The translations under genes and the position numbers were made by a program. Below are positions 28,395 to 36,410 of a stretch of DNA of 54,093 nt, one piece after another. Position 1 is the stretch's first letter, and each line of letters opens with the position of its first letter. The DNA comes from Oscillospiraceae bacterium (GTDB taxonomy: Bacteria > Bacillota > Clostridia > UBA1381 > UBA9506). The notes beneath the pieces were generated by a model. It saw only the letters and a program-made list of their open reading frames with translations. It searched no databases and was not told the DNA's origin. The stretch spans positions 1 through 54,093 of the forward strand of contig SVJJ01000010.1 in NCBI GenBank assembly GCA_015069045.1. Reading direction: 5' to 3'.

Positions 28395-28760
28395 TTAATG
28401 CTTTTCAAAATATTCTTTGATTTTAGCAAAGCTTTGTTCGCTTAAACTATGTTCAATTTTACAACTGTCTTCATAGGCTGTTTTTTCATCCACTCCTAAA
28501 CGCATTAAAACCTTAGCGATTAATTGATGGCGGTCTAAAACGCCTCGAGCAATTTCGAGGCCTTTTTCCGTTAAGGAAATGGTTCCATCCTTTTCTACTG
28601 TAATGTAACCTGCTTCTCGAAAGTTCTTCATAGCCACAGAAACACTTGGCTTGGTAAACCCTAATTCGTTGGCCACATCAATGCTTCTAACCGCGCCCTT
28701 ATTGTTTTTTATCACCAAGATTGCCTCTAAATAATTTTCGGCAGATTCTTTTATAATCAT
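28395..28760 (-). CDS. DtxR/MntR-family metal-dependent regulator
   Basis: A 121-residue metalloregulator with the winged-helix N-domain (SAENYLEAI, VANELGFTKPSVSVAMKNF) and a dimerisation domain, without the SH3-like C-terminal domain of DtxR. Candidate metal ligands are Glu12, His78, Cys100, Glu103 and His104. The Cys-x2-Glu-His set is as in iron-sensing DtxR/IdeR, but the N-terminal Asp8 position of MntR reads Asn9. So manganese or iron preference is unclear. It is monocistronic, with a consensus promoter and its own terminator, and no metal transporter lies nearby. Confidence 0.88.
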   Translation of the reverse strand: MIIKESAENYLEAILVIKNNKGAVRSIDVANELGFTKPSVSVAMKNFREAGYITVEKDGTISLTEKGLEIARGVLDRHQLIAKVLMRLGVDEKTAYEDSCKIEHSLSEQSFAKIKEYFEKH

Positions 28761-28793
28761 GTCTGCACCCTCGTCATTTAATGAATTTGTTTT

Positions 28794-28822
28794 ATTGTAT
28801 CATAGTTTACAGAGATTGTCAA
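28794..28822 (-). promoter_or_regulatory. Sigma-A promoter of the DtxR/MntR-type gene
   Basis: On the minus strand a consensus TTGACA (28817-28822), a 17-base spacer and TACAAT (28794-28799). The -35 lies in a run of TTTGTCA-like repeats (28817-28840) that could serve as a metal-regulator operator. Confidence 0.75.
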
Positions 28823-28959
28823 ATTTGTCATTTGTCAAAGCAGTTAGCTGTTTTCTGGACTTTGAAAGCAGGTGATTAACCGTTTATTTTGTCTTATTCT
28901 GATTCATTATACCATTCCTGCTTCCAATTGCAAAATTAATTATATGTTGCAGATTTTTG

Positions 28960-28995
28960 TAAAGGAAAAGGACGAAACAAATATTGTTTCGTCCT
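28960..28995 (-). terminator. Terminator of spoIVB
   Basis: A perfect 12-bp stem (AGGACGAAACAA 28969-28980, TTGTTTCGTCCT 28984-28995) with a 3-base loop, followed on the minus strand by TTTTCC. Confidence 0.85.
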
Positions 28996-29042
28996 CTACT
29001 TTTAAAACTGAATATGCCTAACAACATAAGCGAATAATTCTG

Positions 29043-30293
29043 TTAGGATACATTTTCAAGCATTTTCTCAATAAATATTCCGTATCCTCTCGTCGGGTCG
29101 TTTACAAAGACATGGGTCACAGCGCCAATAATTTTGCCATCCTGAATAATGGGGGAGCCTGACATGCCTTGCACAATGCCACCGGTACGAGCAAGGAGGG
29201 TAGGGTCTGTTACGTGTATAATCATATTTTTATTTTCGTCAGTATAAAAAGGGAAGGTTTTTTGAATTTCAATTTCAAAGCGTTCTACTTGCTCTTGTGT
29301 AATATTAGACAAAATGTAAGCCTTGCCTTCTTTAACTTGATTACCCGAAGCAACCGGATAGTATTCTGTGGCAGGTGGTTCCGTTAGTTGCCCGTAAACC
29401 CCTTGTTCACTATTCTTTATAATAACACCTAAGTCCGGCTCTTGTGTTTTAAATACGCCCTTTAATTCTCCTGGCTCGCCTTTTTCTCCCTTTTGAACAC
29501 TAAACACTCTGGCACGGAGCAAACTTCCTTCAGATACAGGCATTAAAGCCCCGGTATCAGTATCCGTAATGGGGTGCCCTAATGCGCCAAAATGGAGTGA
29601 TTGTGGATCATAAAAGGTTAAGGTGCCGATGCCGGCTGTGCTGTCTCGTAACCAAATGCCCAAACGAAATCCTTCTTGGGTTTCAATGGGTGTAATGCTT
29701 TTTGTAAAGGTCTGGTTATTTCGTAATATAATCAGGTTTACACTTTGATGACCATTTTCAGCGATAAGGTCAATGAGTTGCTTTGTTTCCGTTAATTCGT
29801 GACCGTTTGCACTTATTATAATATCGCCGGTTCGAATGTCTGCCTCACGAGATATATTGCGAGAGTGCCCGTCTTTGCCCTTAATTTCTTGGGTACCTAC
29901 ACAAACAAGTCCCTTTGTAAAAATTTTAATTCCAACTGCATTTCCGCATGCAGCTAAGGTTCTTTTTGGTTCAACATTGACTGTAACAGAACGGACAGGA
30001 ATAAGGCCGAACAATTTCACGGTCATGGCATAGTCTCCGGTTTGCGATAGGGTCACATGTCGGTTATAGTTATCTGCAATCAGTTGACCGGTGTGGGTTA
30101 AAACGCCATTTGTACCTGCGGGGGTGTCAATAGAGTAAACCGATGCGGATTGTATGGGCAGTTGTTCCCCTTCAAACAAGGTAATGGTGTTGGGATATCG
30201 CAGTTGGCAATCTAAAATCATGGTAACAATAACCAACAATATCAATCGAAAAAATAGTGATATTCTGGTCGTACGTCTTATGCGCTCTATCAT
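29043..30293 (-). CDS. spoIVB: SpoIVB serine peptidase
   Basis: A 416-residue forespore protease that crosses to the intermembrane space and triggers pro-sigma-K processing by cleaving SpoIVFA. It has one N-terminal membrane helix, a PDZ domain (about 115-200, with RTGDIIISANGHEL), and an S55 peptidase domain. The catalytic candidates are His240 (GALGHPITD), Asp363 and Ser378 (GMSGSP), positions close to those reported for B. subtilis. I chose ATG 30293 because GGAGTGG precedes it; the ATG at 30320 has no ribosome site. Confidence 0.95.
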   Translation of the reverse strand: MIERIRRTTRISLFFRLILLVIVTMILDCQLRYPNTITLFEGEQLPIQSASVYSIDTPAGTNGVLTHTGQLIADNYNRHVTLSQTGDYAMTVKLFGLIPVRSVTVNVEPKRTLAACGNAVGIKIFTKGLVCVGTQEIKGKDGHSRNISREADIRTGDIIISANGHELTETKQLIDLIAENGHQSVNLIILRNNQTFTKSITPIETQEGFRLGIWLRDSTAGIGTLTFYDPQSLHFGALGHPITDTDTGALMPVSEGSLLRARVFSVQKGEKGEPGELKGVFKTQEPDLGVIIKNSEQGVYGQLTEPPATEYYPVASGNQVKEGKAYILSNITQEQVERFEIEIQKTFPFYTDENKNMIIHVTDPTLLARTGGIVQGMSGSPIIQDGKIIGAVTHVFVNDPTRGYGIFIEKMLENVS

Positions 30294-30330
30294 GTAATTC
30301 CACTCCGAATCTTCTAACATTATTCTTATT

Positions 30331-30359
30331 TAGATTGACCCGAAGCCACGTGATTATGC
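30331..30359 (-). promoter_or_regulatory. Candidate forespore (sigma-F/sigma-G) promoter of spoIVB
   Basis: On the minus strand AGCATA (-35; core 30355-30359) and, 14 bases later, GGTCAATCTA (30331-30340), which fits the sigma-F -10 consensus GGnnAnAHTR except at one position. B. subtilis spoIVB is known to be transcribed by sigma-F and sigma-G. Confidence 0.5.
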
Positions 30360-30382
30360 TGGAACGTTTTTGGAAAAGTGTT

Positions 30383-31234
30383 TTAATTTGTAATGGACTG
30401 ACCGAATTCATCCAACGATTTAAATCGATATCCTTCACTTTTTAAATCTTTAATAATTTTATCTAACACCTCAGCATTATCTTTTGACACAGCGTGTAGC
30501 AATAAAACAGCACCATCGTGTACACCTTTTTTTATTTGATTATAGGCATGGTCTGTGCCTTTCTGTTGATTAACATCCCAATCCTTATAAGCAAAGCTCC
30601 AGAATACATTGGTATATCCCAAATCCTCACAAATTTTCAAGGTACGTTCGGAGTATTCGCCACGGGGAGGACGGAAATATTTCATCTCTTGCCCATATTT
30701 TTCTTGAAACATTTTGGCAAGCTGAGTAATTTCCTCCTTGACCTTTTCCGTGCTGTCAAGTTGAGGCATGCTGGGATGATGAACAGTATGGTTGCCGACG
30801 ATGTGACCCTCTTCGATCATGCGTCGGACTAGTTTTTCCTCCTTTTCTAAATAAGGTCCGGTTACAAAAAAAGCAGCTTTTACGTTGTTTTCTTTTAAAA
30901 CATCTAAAATTTTTTCGGTATAACCATTTTCATAGCCTTCGTCAAAAGTTAAATATAGAGAACGGGGCGTTGAATCCAGATATATGGCGTGATATGTATT
31001 GATTAGGGTCTTAATACTATCGGGAATATCCGGGGGCGCATTTACGTTTTTCTTAAGGCCCCAGCCATACATGGTATTAGAGTAAGATTCGTAGCCGGTT
31101 TCAACATTTGCCATGGTAACGGAAACAGGGCGCACCGGGTTTAAAGAAATTTCTTTACGAAATGGGTTTTCCTTATTTGTACATCCAGATAGAAATACAA
31201 GGGCAAACGCAGTTATTAGAAGAAATTTTTTCAT
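30383..31234 (-). CDS. PdaA-like polysaccharide deacetylase lipoprotein
   Basis: A 283-residue NodB-fold deacetylase. It shows the PdaA-type catalytic motif TFDEGYENGYT (Asp98 region), the zinc motif HTVHHP (His149, His153), then RPPRGEYSERT and LLLHAVS. PdaA makes the muramic delta-lactam of the spore cortex, so that germination enzymes recognise it. Unlike B. subtilis PdaA, this one has a lipobox (VFLSGC, Cys18). I chose ATG 31234, nine bases after AAAGGA; upstream ATGs at 31240 and 31273 fit less well. Its place beside spoIVB and a sporulation-type promoter support the role. Confidence 0.88.
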   Translation of the reverse strand: MKKFLLITAFALVFLSGCTNKENPFRKEISLNPVRPVSVTMANVETGYESYSNTMYGWGLKKNVNAPPDIPDSIKTLINTYHAIYLDSTPRSLYLTFDEGYENGYTEKILDVLKENNVKAAFFVTGPYLEKEEKLVRRMIEEGHIVGNHTVHHPSMPQLDSTEKVKEEITQLAKMFQEKYGQEMKYFRPPRGEYSERTLKICEDLGYTNVFWSFAYKDWDVNQQKGTDHAYNQIKKGVHDGAVLLLHAVSKDNAEVLDKIIKDLKSEGYRFKSLDEFGQSITN

Positions 31235-31262
31235 TGCCATCCATCCTTTATATTTTTTTATT

Positions 31263-31290
31263 ATTGTATGCATATTTTTTTGTTTTATGT
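31263..31290 (-). promoter_or_regulatory. Candidate sigma-E/sigma-G promoter of the pdaA-like gene
   Basis: On the minus strand CATACAAT (31263-31270) is a full match to a sigma-E -10 and close to sigma-G. The -35-like ACATAAA (31284-31290) lies 13 bases upstream and is partial. Confidence 0.4.
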
Positions 31291-31374
31291 CGATTAATTT
31301 TAAATTATAATCAAGGAATGGGGCAAAAGATGTAGTTTTAGAAGAAATTTTATTTTTAAATACAATTTTTTCTC

Positions 31375-31403
31375 TTTACAAGAAATAAAATAAATGGTAC
31401 AAT
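31375..31403 (+). promoter_or_regulatory. Sigma-A promoter of tRNA-Arg
   Basis: TTTACA, a 17-base spacer and TACAAT, 15 bases before the tRNA. Confidence 0.75.
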
Positions 31404-31417
31404 AATAAAATGAATAT

Positions 31418-31494
31418 GTCCCGATAGCTCAGCTGGATAGAGCGACCGCCTCCTAAGCGGTAGGCCGGAGGTTCAAATCCTCTTCGGGACGCCA
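31418..31494 (+). tRNA. tRNA-Arg (anticodon CCT)
   Basis: 77 bases. The acceptor GTCCCGA pairs with TCGGGAC, the discriminator base is G, and CCA is encoded. The anticodon stem ACCGC/GCGGT carries the loop CTCCTAA, giving CCT, which reads AGG. The T arm has GTTCAAATC. No terminator is evident before the next gene at 31613. Confidence 0.95.
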
Positions 31495-31612
31495 CATTAC
31501 AGCAAACATCCTTATAATTCCATTGGGTATTGGCAGGTGCACTCATGATATTTTGCTAATTTATTGTACAGTAAGTAATATATCATTATATAACACTAAG
31601 GAGGAATACAAC

Positions 31613-32620
31613 ATGACTTGCAATCCATATATAGGTCATTCGGCGCAGATTTCCGGCGTGGAGGAGGTGACCTTAGCTAAAGGACGCGGCAAGGGGATGA
31701 CATTGCTAGAGGTGCGAAATGGAAAGGGTCTCACCTTTACACTTTCGGCAGATCGCGCTATGGATATTTCCAGATTATCCCTATGTGGTGTTAACATGGG
31801 ATTTTTTGCCCCCTGTGGATATGTAGCGCCTACGTATTATGATAACAAGGGTGCTGGCTTTTTAAAATCCTTTACAGCCGGTTTTTTAACCACCTGTGGT
31901 TTAGAGGCAGCCGGCCAACCTTGCGTGGACGAGGGAGAGGAACTTCCCCTTCATGGTAGTATTGCCAATACGCCTTGTGAAAATTATTCCTATCGTGAAA
32001 CGGAAACAGAAATAATTGTAGAAGCAACCGTTAGAGAAGCTCGTTTGTTTGGCAGAAAAATGATTTTAAACAGAACCTTTACTTGTTCAAAAATCGAAAA
32101 TATGTTAACCATTGAGGATAGCGTTTTTAATGAGGGTTCAAAGGTAGAGCCTTGCATGTTATTATATCATTTTAATATGGGTTATCCTCTTTTATCCGAA
32201 ACGGCTAAAGTGGTTATTCCTGCTCATAGTGTCCAGGCGCGGAATGCACATGCACAAGCGGGATATGATGATAGATTGCAGATGGAAAAGCCCCAGGCGG
32301 ATTATGAAGAAAGATGTTATTTTTATGATGTTGTGGAACAAAATGGCATGGCTTCGGTGGGTATTTTTAATGGGGCAGTGCAAAAGGGTCTTATTATGAG
32401 CTATGATAAATCTACTTTAGATTGCTTTACCCAATGGAAAATGATGGGTGAGGGAGAATATGTTTTAGGTCTTGAACCTTCCAACTGTACACCGGATGGT
32501 CGTGATGTGATGCGCCGAGAGGGTATATTGAAATTTGTAGAACCGAAGGCTACATATAAAACAAAAATTGTGTTACAGTTTACAGAGCAGGAAGAACAGG
32601 TTTTGGCTATAGAAAAATAA
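31613..32620 (+). CDS. DUF4432 aldose-1-epimerase-like protein
   Basis: A 335-residue protein of the galactose-mutarotase-like beta-sandwich fold. Typical segments are LSADRAMDISRL, GLEAAGQPCVDEGEELPLHG, and YHFNMGYPLL, with a C-terminal LEPSNCTPDGRD. DUF4432 members probably act on sugars or sugar acids, but the substrate is not known. The ATG at 31613 follows AAGGAGGA; the open frame upstream lacks such a site. It is followed by a perfect terminator. Confidence 0.85.
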   Translation: MTCNPYIGHSAQISGVEEVTLAKGRGKGMTLLEVRNGKGLTFTLSADRAMDISRLSLCGVNMGFFAPCGYVAPTYYDNKGAGFLKSFTAGFLTTCGLEAAGQPCVDEGEELPLHGSIANTPCENYSYRETETEIIVEATVREARLFGRKMILNRTFTCSKIENMLTIEDSVFNEGSKVEPCMLLYHFNMGYPLLSETAKVVIPAHSVQARNAHAQAGYDDRLQMEKPQADYEERCYFYDVVEQNGMASVGIFNGAVQKGLIMSYDKSTLDCFTQWKMMGEGEYVLGLEPSNCTPDGRDVMRREGILKFVEPKATYKTKIVLQFTEQEEQVLAIEK

Positions 32621-32631
32621 GTAAAGATAAA

Positions 32632-32663
32632 AAAGACGCCGACACATTTGTGTCGGCGTCTTT
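32632..32663. terminator. Bidirectional terminator
   Basis: A perfect 15-bp stem (AAAGACGCCGACACA 32632-32646 with its complement 32649-32663), flanked by A-rich and T-containing sequence. It ends the DUF4432 gene and lies 22 bases after the stop of the small minus-strand gene. Confidence 0.85.
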
Positions 32664-32685
32664 GCTGCCTGTTGGAAGGGTTTTA

Positions 32686-32784
32686 TTAGTCGTTGCAGCA
32701 GCAGGAAATGAGGATGATGATTAAGATGATCCAGAGACAGCTGTTGTTGCCGAAGCCACCAAATAAACCGTTATTGCATCCCAT
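32686..32784 (-). CDS. YjcZ-like small Cys-rich hydrophobic peptide
   Basis: A 32-residue peptide with the strong ribosome site GGAGGT eight bases before its ATG. It has a Gly/Asn-rich head (MGCNNGLFGGFGNN), a hydrophobic Ile/Leu helix and the cysteine tail SCCCND. This layout is that of the YjcZ/'sporulation protein' group of small firmicute peptides, seen in spore coats or membranes. The gene is too short for most gene callers. A sigma-K-like promoter lies upstream. The function is not known. Confidence 0.75.
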   Translation of the reverse strand: MGCNNGLFGGFGNNSCLWIILIIILISCCCND

Positions 32785-32814
32785 AGTTGCGACCTCCTTT
32801 TCTTTGTTATACTA

Positions 32815-32841
32815 CATACTATGCGAAAAGGAGTAATTGGT
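32815..32841 (-). promoter_or_regulatory. Possible sigma-K promoter of the small Cys-rich peptide
   Basis: On the minus strand AC (32840-32841), 16 bases, then CATAGTATG (32815-32823), against the sigma-K pattern mAC-N16/17-CATAnnnTA with one mismatch. This short consensus occurs by chance often. Confidence 0.3.
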
Positions 32842-32971
32842 GAAAAATCGGGATTATTTTTCTAAAAATTGAATCATATCTTTATTTACATCCATATATG
32901 CTGTTTTCATTGATATCGTTATTTTATCAATTTGCTTTATCATAAATTTATGCTTAAATTCAACAAAAATA

Positions 32972-32999
32972 TTGATTTAATTAAAAAATTGTGTATAAT
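32972..32999 (+). promoter_or_regulatory. Sigma-A promoter of murT-gatD
   Basis: TTGATT, a 16-base spacer and TATAAT, 55 bases before the murT start. Confidence 0.65.
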
Positions 33000-33054
33000 A
33001 ATAGGTGGAAAAATATGTATTGCCACAAATGCTCACCGAGGAGGAGAAATAAGA

Positions 33055-34401
33055 ATGAGAATCCGTTTGATTCTTGCCATATGGGCATGTAAGATTGGGA
33101 TTTCCCTCAGCCGATTATTAGGGAAAAAAGGTACATCCATGCCTGGACAGTTGGCTCTTAAAATTTGCCCTGAGGTACTATCTTTATTGTCTAAACAAGT
33201 AACAAAGGAGATTATTGTTGTTTGTGGTACAAATGGTAAAACAACAACCAATAATTTAATTGCATCATTTTTGCGTGCCCAGGGCATGCAGGTGGTTTGT
33301 AATGAATTAGGTGCCAATATGATATGGGGTGTTTGTTGCGCTTTTGCAGAAAAGGCGGATATTTTAGGTCGACTTAAGGCAGATTTTGCCTGTCTTGAAA
33401 TTGATGAGGCATCTGCGGTTAAAGTGTTTCCCCATGTAAAACCTAATCTGATGGTTATCACCAATTTATTTCGCGATCAACTTGATCGATATGGTGAAAT
33501 TGATACAACCGTGGATTTACTGCGTCAAGCCTTAGCCTTATCGCCTGAAACCAAACTTTTGTTAAATGGTGATGACCCGCTGGTGGCTCAATTTGGTGAA
33601 AAAACAGACAGGATCTGTTACTTTATGGCTGTGGATGAGGATACCGGTGCTGAGGTCGATGATATTAAAGAAGGTCGTTTTTGCGTTTTTTGTGGCGAGC
33701 CCTTGCAATATGCATACTATCATTATAGTCAGTTGGGAAAATTTCATTGCAATAGTTGTGGTTACGGACGCAGACAACCGGATTTTCGCGTGTTTAACGT
33801 ACAACAATCTCAGGGGCTTTCCTTTGTGCTGGAGCATAATGAAAAACAGGAAGAATTTTCTGTTTGCTATCGCGGGTTTTATAATATATATAACATCGCG
33901 TTGTCTTATGGCGCGACCACATTAGTCTTAGGAAAGAGCTTCGACTATCAACAGGTATTGGCAAACTATAAGCCTCAAATTGGTCGCATGGAGGAATTTA
34001 TTGTAGGCAAACCGGTTATTTTAAATTTAGCAAAAAATCCCGCAGGCTTTAATCAGGCTATCTCAACCGTTCTTTGTGATGAACGGGAAAAGGATTTATT
34101 GCTTGCGGTTAACGATTACGCTGGTGACGGCAAGGATATTTCGTGGATTTGGGATGTGGATTTTGAAAGGTTGCATCAAGGTAATATTCGTAACTTGATT
34201 GTAACCGGCATCCGTGCCGATGATTTGATGTTACGACTAAAACATGCCGGTTTCTCTGAGGATCGACAAATTAAATGCAGCAATTTGGAGGAAGCTACAC
34301 AAAGACTGGTGTCAGGGGAGGCAGCGGTTTGCTACGCATTGGTTAATTATACGGTTGTATTCAGCATGCAAACGATTTTGAAGGAAATGGAGGGGAAATA
34401 A
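33055..34401 (+). CDS. murT: Lipid II isoglutaminyl synthase, MurT subunit
   Basis: A 448-residue Mur-ligase-type ATPase that, with GatD, amidates the D-glutamate of lipid II to D-isoglutamine. The ATP-binding VCGTNGKTTTNN motif, the FRDQLDRYGEID segment and the C-terminal DUF1727 part (NDYAGDGKDISWIWDVDFE) are clear. MurT's special zinc ribbon is intact at Cys210, Cys213, Cys232 and Cys235. I chose ATG 33055 after GAGGAGGAG; the frame extends upstream without conservation. gatD starts one base after its stop. Confidence 0.94.
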   Translation: MRIRLILAIWACKIGISLSRLLGKKGTSMPGQLALKICPEVLSLLSKQVTKEIIVVCGTNGKTTTNNLIASFLRAQGMQVVCNELGANMIWGVCCAFAEKADILGRLKADFACLEIDEASAVKVFPHVKPNLMVITNLFRDQLDRYGEIDTTVDLLRQALALSPETKLLLNGDDPLVAQFGEKTDRICYFMAVDEDTGAEVDDIKEGRFCVFCGEPLQYAYYHYSQLGKFHCNSCGYGRRQPDFRVFNVQQSQGLSFVLEHNEKQEEFSVCYRGFYNIYNIALSYGATTLVLGKSFDYQQVLANYKPQIGRMEEFIVGKPVILNLAKNPAGFNQAISTVLCDEREKDLLLAVNDYAGDGKDISWIWDVDFERLHQGNIRNLIVTGIRADDLMLRLKHAGFSEDRQIKCSNLEEATQRLVSGEAAVCYALVNYTVVFSMQTILKEMEGK

Positions 34402-34402
34402 T

Positions 34403-35143
34403 ATGGAGCATAGAAGCCTAACCATTGGGCATTTATTTCCTGATTTGTTAAATTTATATGGTGATAGAGGCAATATTTTGACCCTGCAAAATCGTTTGTT
34501 ATGGCGTGGTTTTGGTGTAGAAACGGTCACCTTTGAAAAAGACACACCCCTTTCCTTTGAGGGGTTGGATTTGGTTTTTTTAGGTGGTGGTTCCGATAGA
34601 GAACAACTCTTAGTTTGTCAGCAATTGCACAGGTATAGAGAAGAACTGGCAAAATTTGTGGAATCCGGAGGTGTATTGGTGGCTGTTTGTAGCGGATACC
34701 AGCTTTTGGGACGCACCTTTCAATCCCATGGAGAAATAATTGAGGGATTATCTCTTTTGGATATTTACACAGAGGAAGGCGAGAATCGATTTATTGGTAA
34801 TGTGGTGATTACAACTGAAATCATGGGCACACCTCTGCAGATTGTTGGCTTTGAAAATCACAGTGGTCGTACTTATATTGGCAATCACGCTCCTTTTGGT
34901 CAGGTAATAAGCGGTTCAGGCAATAATGGTGCAGATGGTACCTGCGGTGTTGTTTACAAAAATGTATTAGGGACGTATTTACATGGTCCTCTTTTACCTA
35001 AAAACCCCCAATTAGCAGATTACTTATTGCAGCAGGCATTTATGAGAAAATATGGAGAACCTGTTGGGTTAATATCACTTCATGATCGTGCTGAACAAGA
35101 GGCGCATGCTTATGCACTGAATCGATTTTTGCATCAGTCATAG
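34403..35143 (+). CDS. gatD: Lipid II isoglutaminyl synthase, glutamine amidotransferase subunit GatD
   Basis: A 246-residue class I glutaminase that feeds ammonia to MurT. The nucleophile is Cys96 in AVCSGYQLLG, and the catalytic histidine is His194 in TYLHGPLLPKNP. The opening HLFPDLLNLYGDRGNI is diagnostic for GatD rather than the related CobQ/CobB enzymes. ATG follows AGGGG. It is cotranscribed with murT and 12 bases before the next gene. Confidence 0.94.
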   Translation: MEHRSLTIGHLFPDLLNLYGDRGNILTLQNRLLWRGFGVETVTFEKDTPLSFEGLDLVFLGGGSDREQLLVCQQLHRYREELAKFVESGGVLVAVCSGYQLLGRTFQSHGEIIEGLSLLDIYTEEGENRFIGNVVITTEIMGTPLQIVGFENHSGRTYIGNHAPFGQVISGSGNNGADGTCGVVYKNVLGTYLHGPLLPKNPQLADYLLQQAFMRKYGEPVGLISLHDRAEQEAHAYALNRFLHQS

Positions 35144-35155
35144 GAGGAGAAATAA

Positions 35156-36319
35156 ATGGAAAAAAAAGATACGTATTGGAAAAAATGGGCAGGCGCATTT
35201 TTCTTTGGCGCTGCTTTGATTGTATTTTACAAAACCTTTGATAATTTGCCCAACGTTTTTTCCACACTGACCAGCTTTTTAGCACTTTTGACTCCCTTTA
35301 CAATTGGTATTTTGTTAGCTTTTTTCCTTTATCCCGCTACCGCTCGATTAGAGAATAGGCTATCTGCATCCTCAAAAGGTTTTTTCCAAAAAAGAAAAAA
35401 GGGGATATCTATTTTAGCAGTTTATTTTGGATTTTTAGCCCTATTGGCAATTGCTATTGGTGTTATTTTACCCAGATTATCTGTTAGCGTGGCTGACTTT
35501 TTTAAGAAAATGCCTGGATTTATGACGAAACTGACTGTTTTTGTAGATGGGTTGGTTGGAGAAGGCGGCATTTTAGAAAATCTACAGCTGGATACCTTCC
35601 TTGAATCCTTAAACATCTCAACGCTACTGCAGAATTTCTTCATGCAGGATATATGGGGGTATATTGAAGGGGTTAAGGGTGTTACATCGGCAGTAACGTC
35701 TTTTATCTTAGGTATTGTTATATGTGCCTATACACTCTTTGAACGAGAAAATCTGTTTCGGTTGGTTCGTTTTTTGTTTGGCATCTTTATGAAACCGGAA
35801 ACACTGCAGGCAGCAGGGAATTATATTCATCGCATTAGTGCAATTTTTTATAAATTCTTTTTTGGCATGATGATTGACTCACTTGTGGTAGGAATTGTAG
35901 CTATGATTGGCTTTTCTATTATGAAAATTCCCTATGCGGCAATTTTGGGAATAACCCTTATGGTCTTTAATATGATTCCTTACTTTGGCCCTTTCCTTGG
36001 TTCCATTCCTGCTGTTTTGGTGGCTCTTTTAAGTAAGGGGATATATCCGGCTATATGGACAGTTCTTTTTATTCTGGTGTTGCAACAGTTAGATGGAAAC
36101 TTACTTGCACCTCGTATTTTAGGTGGCTCGGTGGGGGTTAGTCCTTTTTGGGTAATTTTTGCCATTGTAGTTTTTGGTGGACTTTTTGGTCTCTGGGGTA
36201 TGGTATTCGGGGTGCCTATACTGGCGGCTATTCAGATGCTGGCTAAAGATTATTTAGATGATGGCCGACTAAACTTCACCGATTCCGTCAAACAACGTAA
36301 AAAAGGGTCAGATGAATGA
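35156..36319 (+). CDS. AI-2E-family transporter
   Basis: A 387-residue membrane protein of the AI-2E/PerM family with about eight helices. It has the typical amphipathic middle region (FFKKMPGFMTKLTVFVDGLV) and the conserved C-terminal LVFNMIPYFGPFLGSIPA-type and QQLDGNLLAPRILG segments. Members export autoinducer-2 or exchange sodium and protons; the substrate is not shown by sequence. It follows gatD by 12 bases after AGGAGGAG, so it is probably the third gene of the murT operon. Confidence 0.88.
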   Translation: MEKKDTYWKKWAGAFFFGAALIVFYKTFDNLPNVFSTLTSFLALLTPFTIGILLAFFLYPATARLENRLSASSKGFFQKRKKGISILAVYFGFLALLAIAIGVILPRLSVSVADFFKKMPGFMTKLTVFVDGLVGEGGILENLQLDTFLESLNISTLLQNFFMQDIWGYIEGVKGVTSAVTSFILGIVICAYTLFERENLFRLVRFLFGIFMKPETLQAAGNYIHRISAIFYKFFFGMMIDSLVVGIVAMIGFSIMKIPYAAILGITLMVFNMIPYFGPFLGSIPAVLVALLSKGIYPAIWTVLFILVLQQLDGNLLAPRILGGSVGVSPFWVIFAIVVFGGLFGLWGMVFGVPILAAIQMLAKDYLDDGRLNFTDSVKQRKKGSDE

Positions 36320-36342
36320 GAAACTAACTGTTAATCTTAATA

Positions 36343-36386
36343 AAAAATGTGCAGTTCAAAATAAGGCATTTGAATTGCACATTTTT
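36343..36386. terminator. Bidirectional terminator
   Basis: An 18-bp stem with a single G-T pair (AAAAATGTGCAGTTCAAA, 36343-36360, with 36369-36386) has A and T runs as part of its arms. It separates the AI-2E gene (+) from the convergent rqcH (-). Confidence 0.85.
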
Positions 36387-36410
36387 CTATGTGGGGGGGT
36401 TATAACAGTT

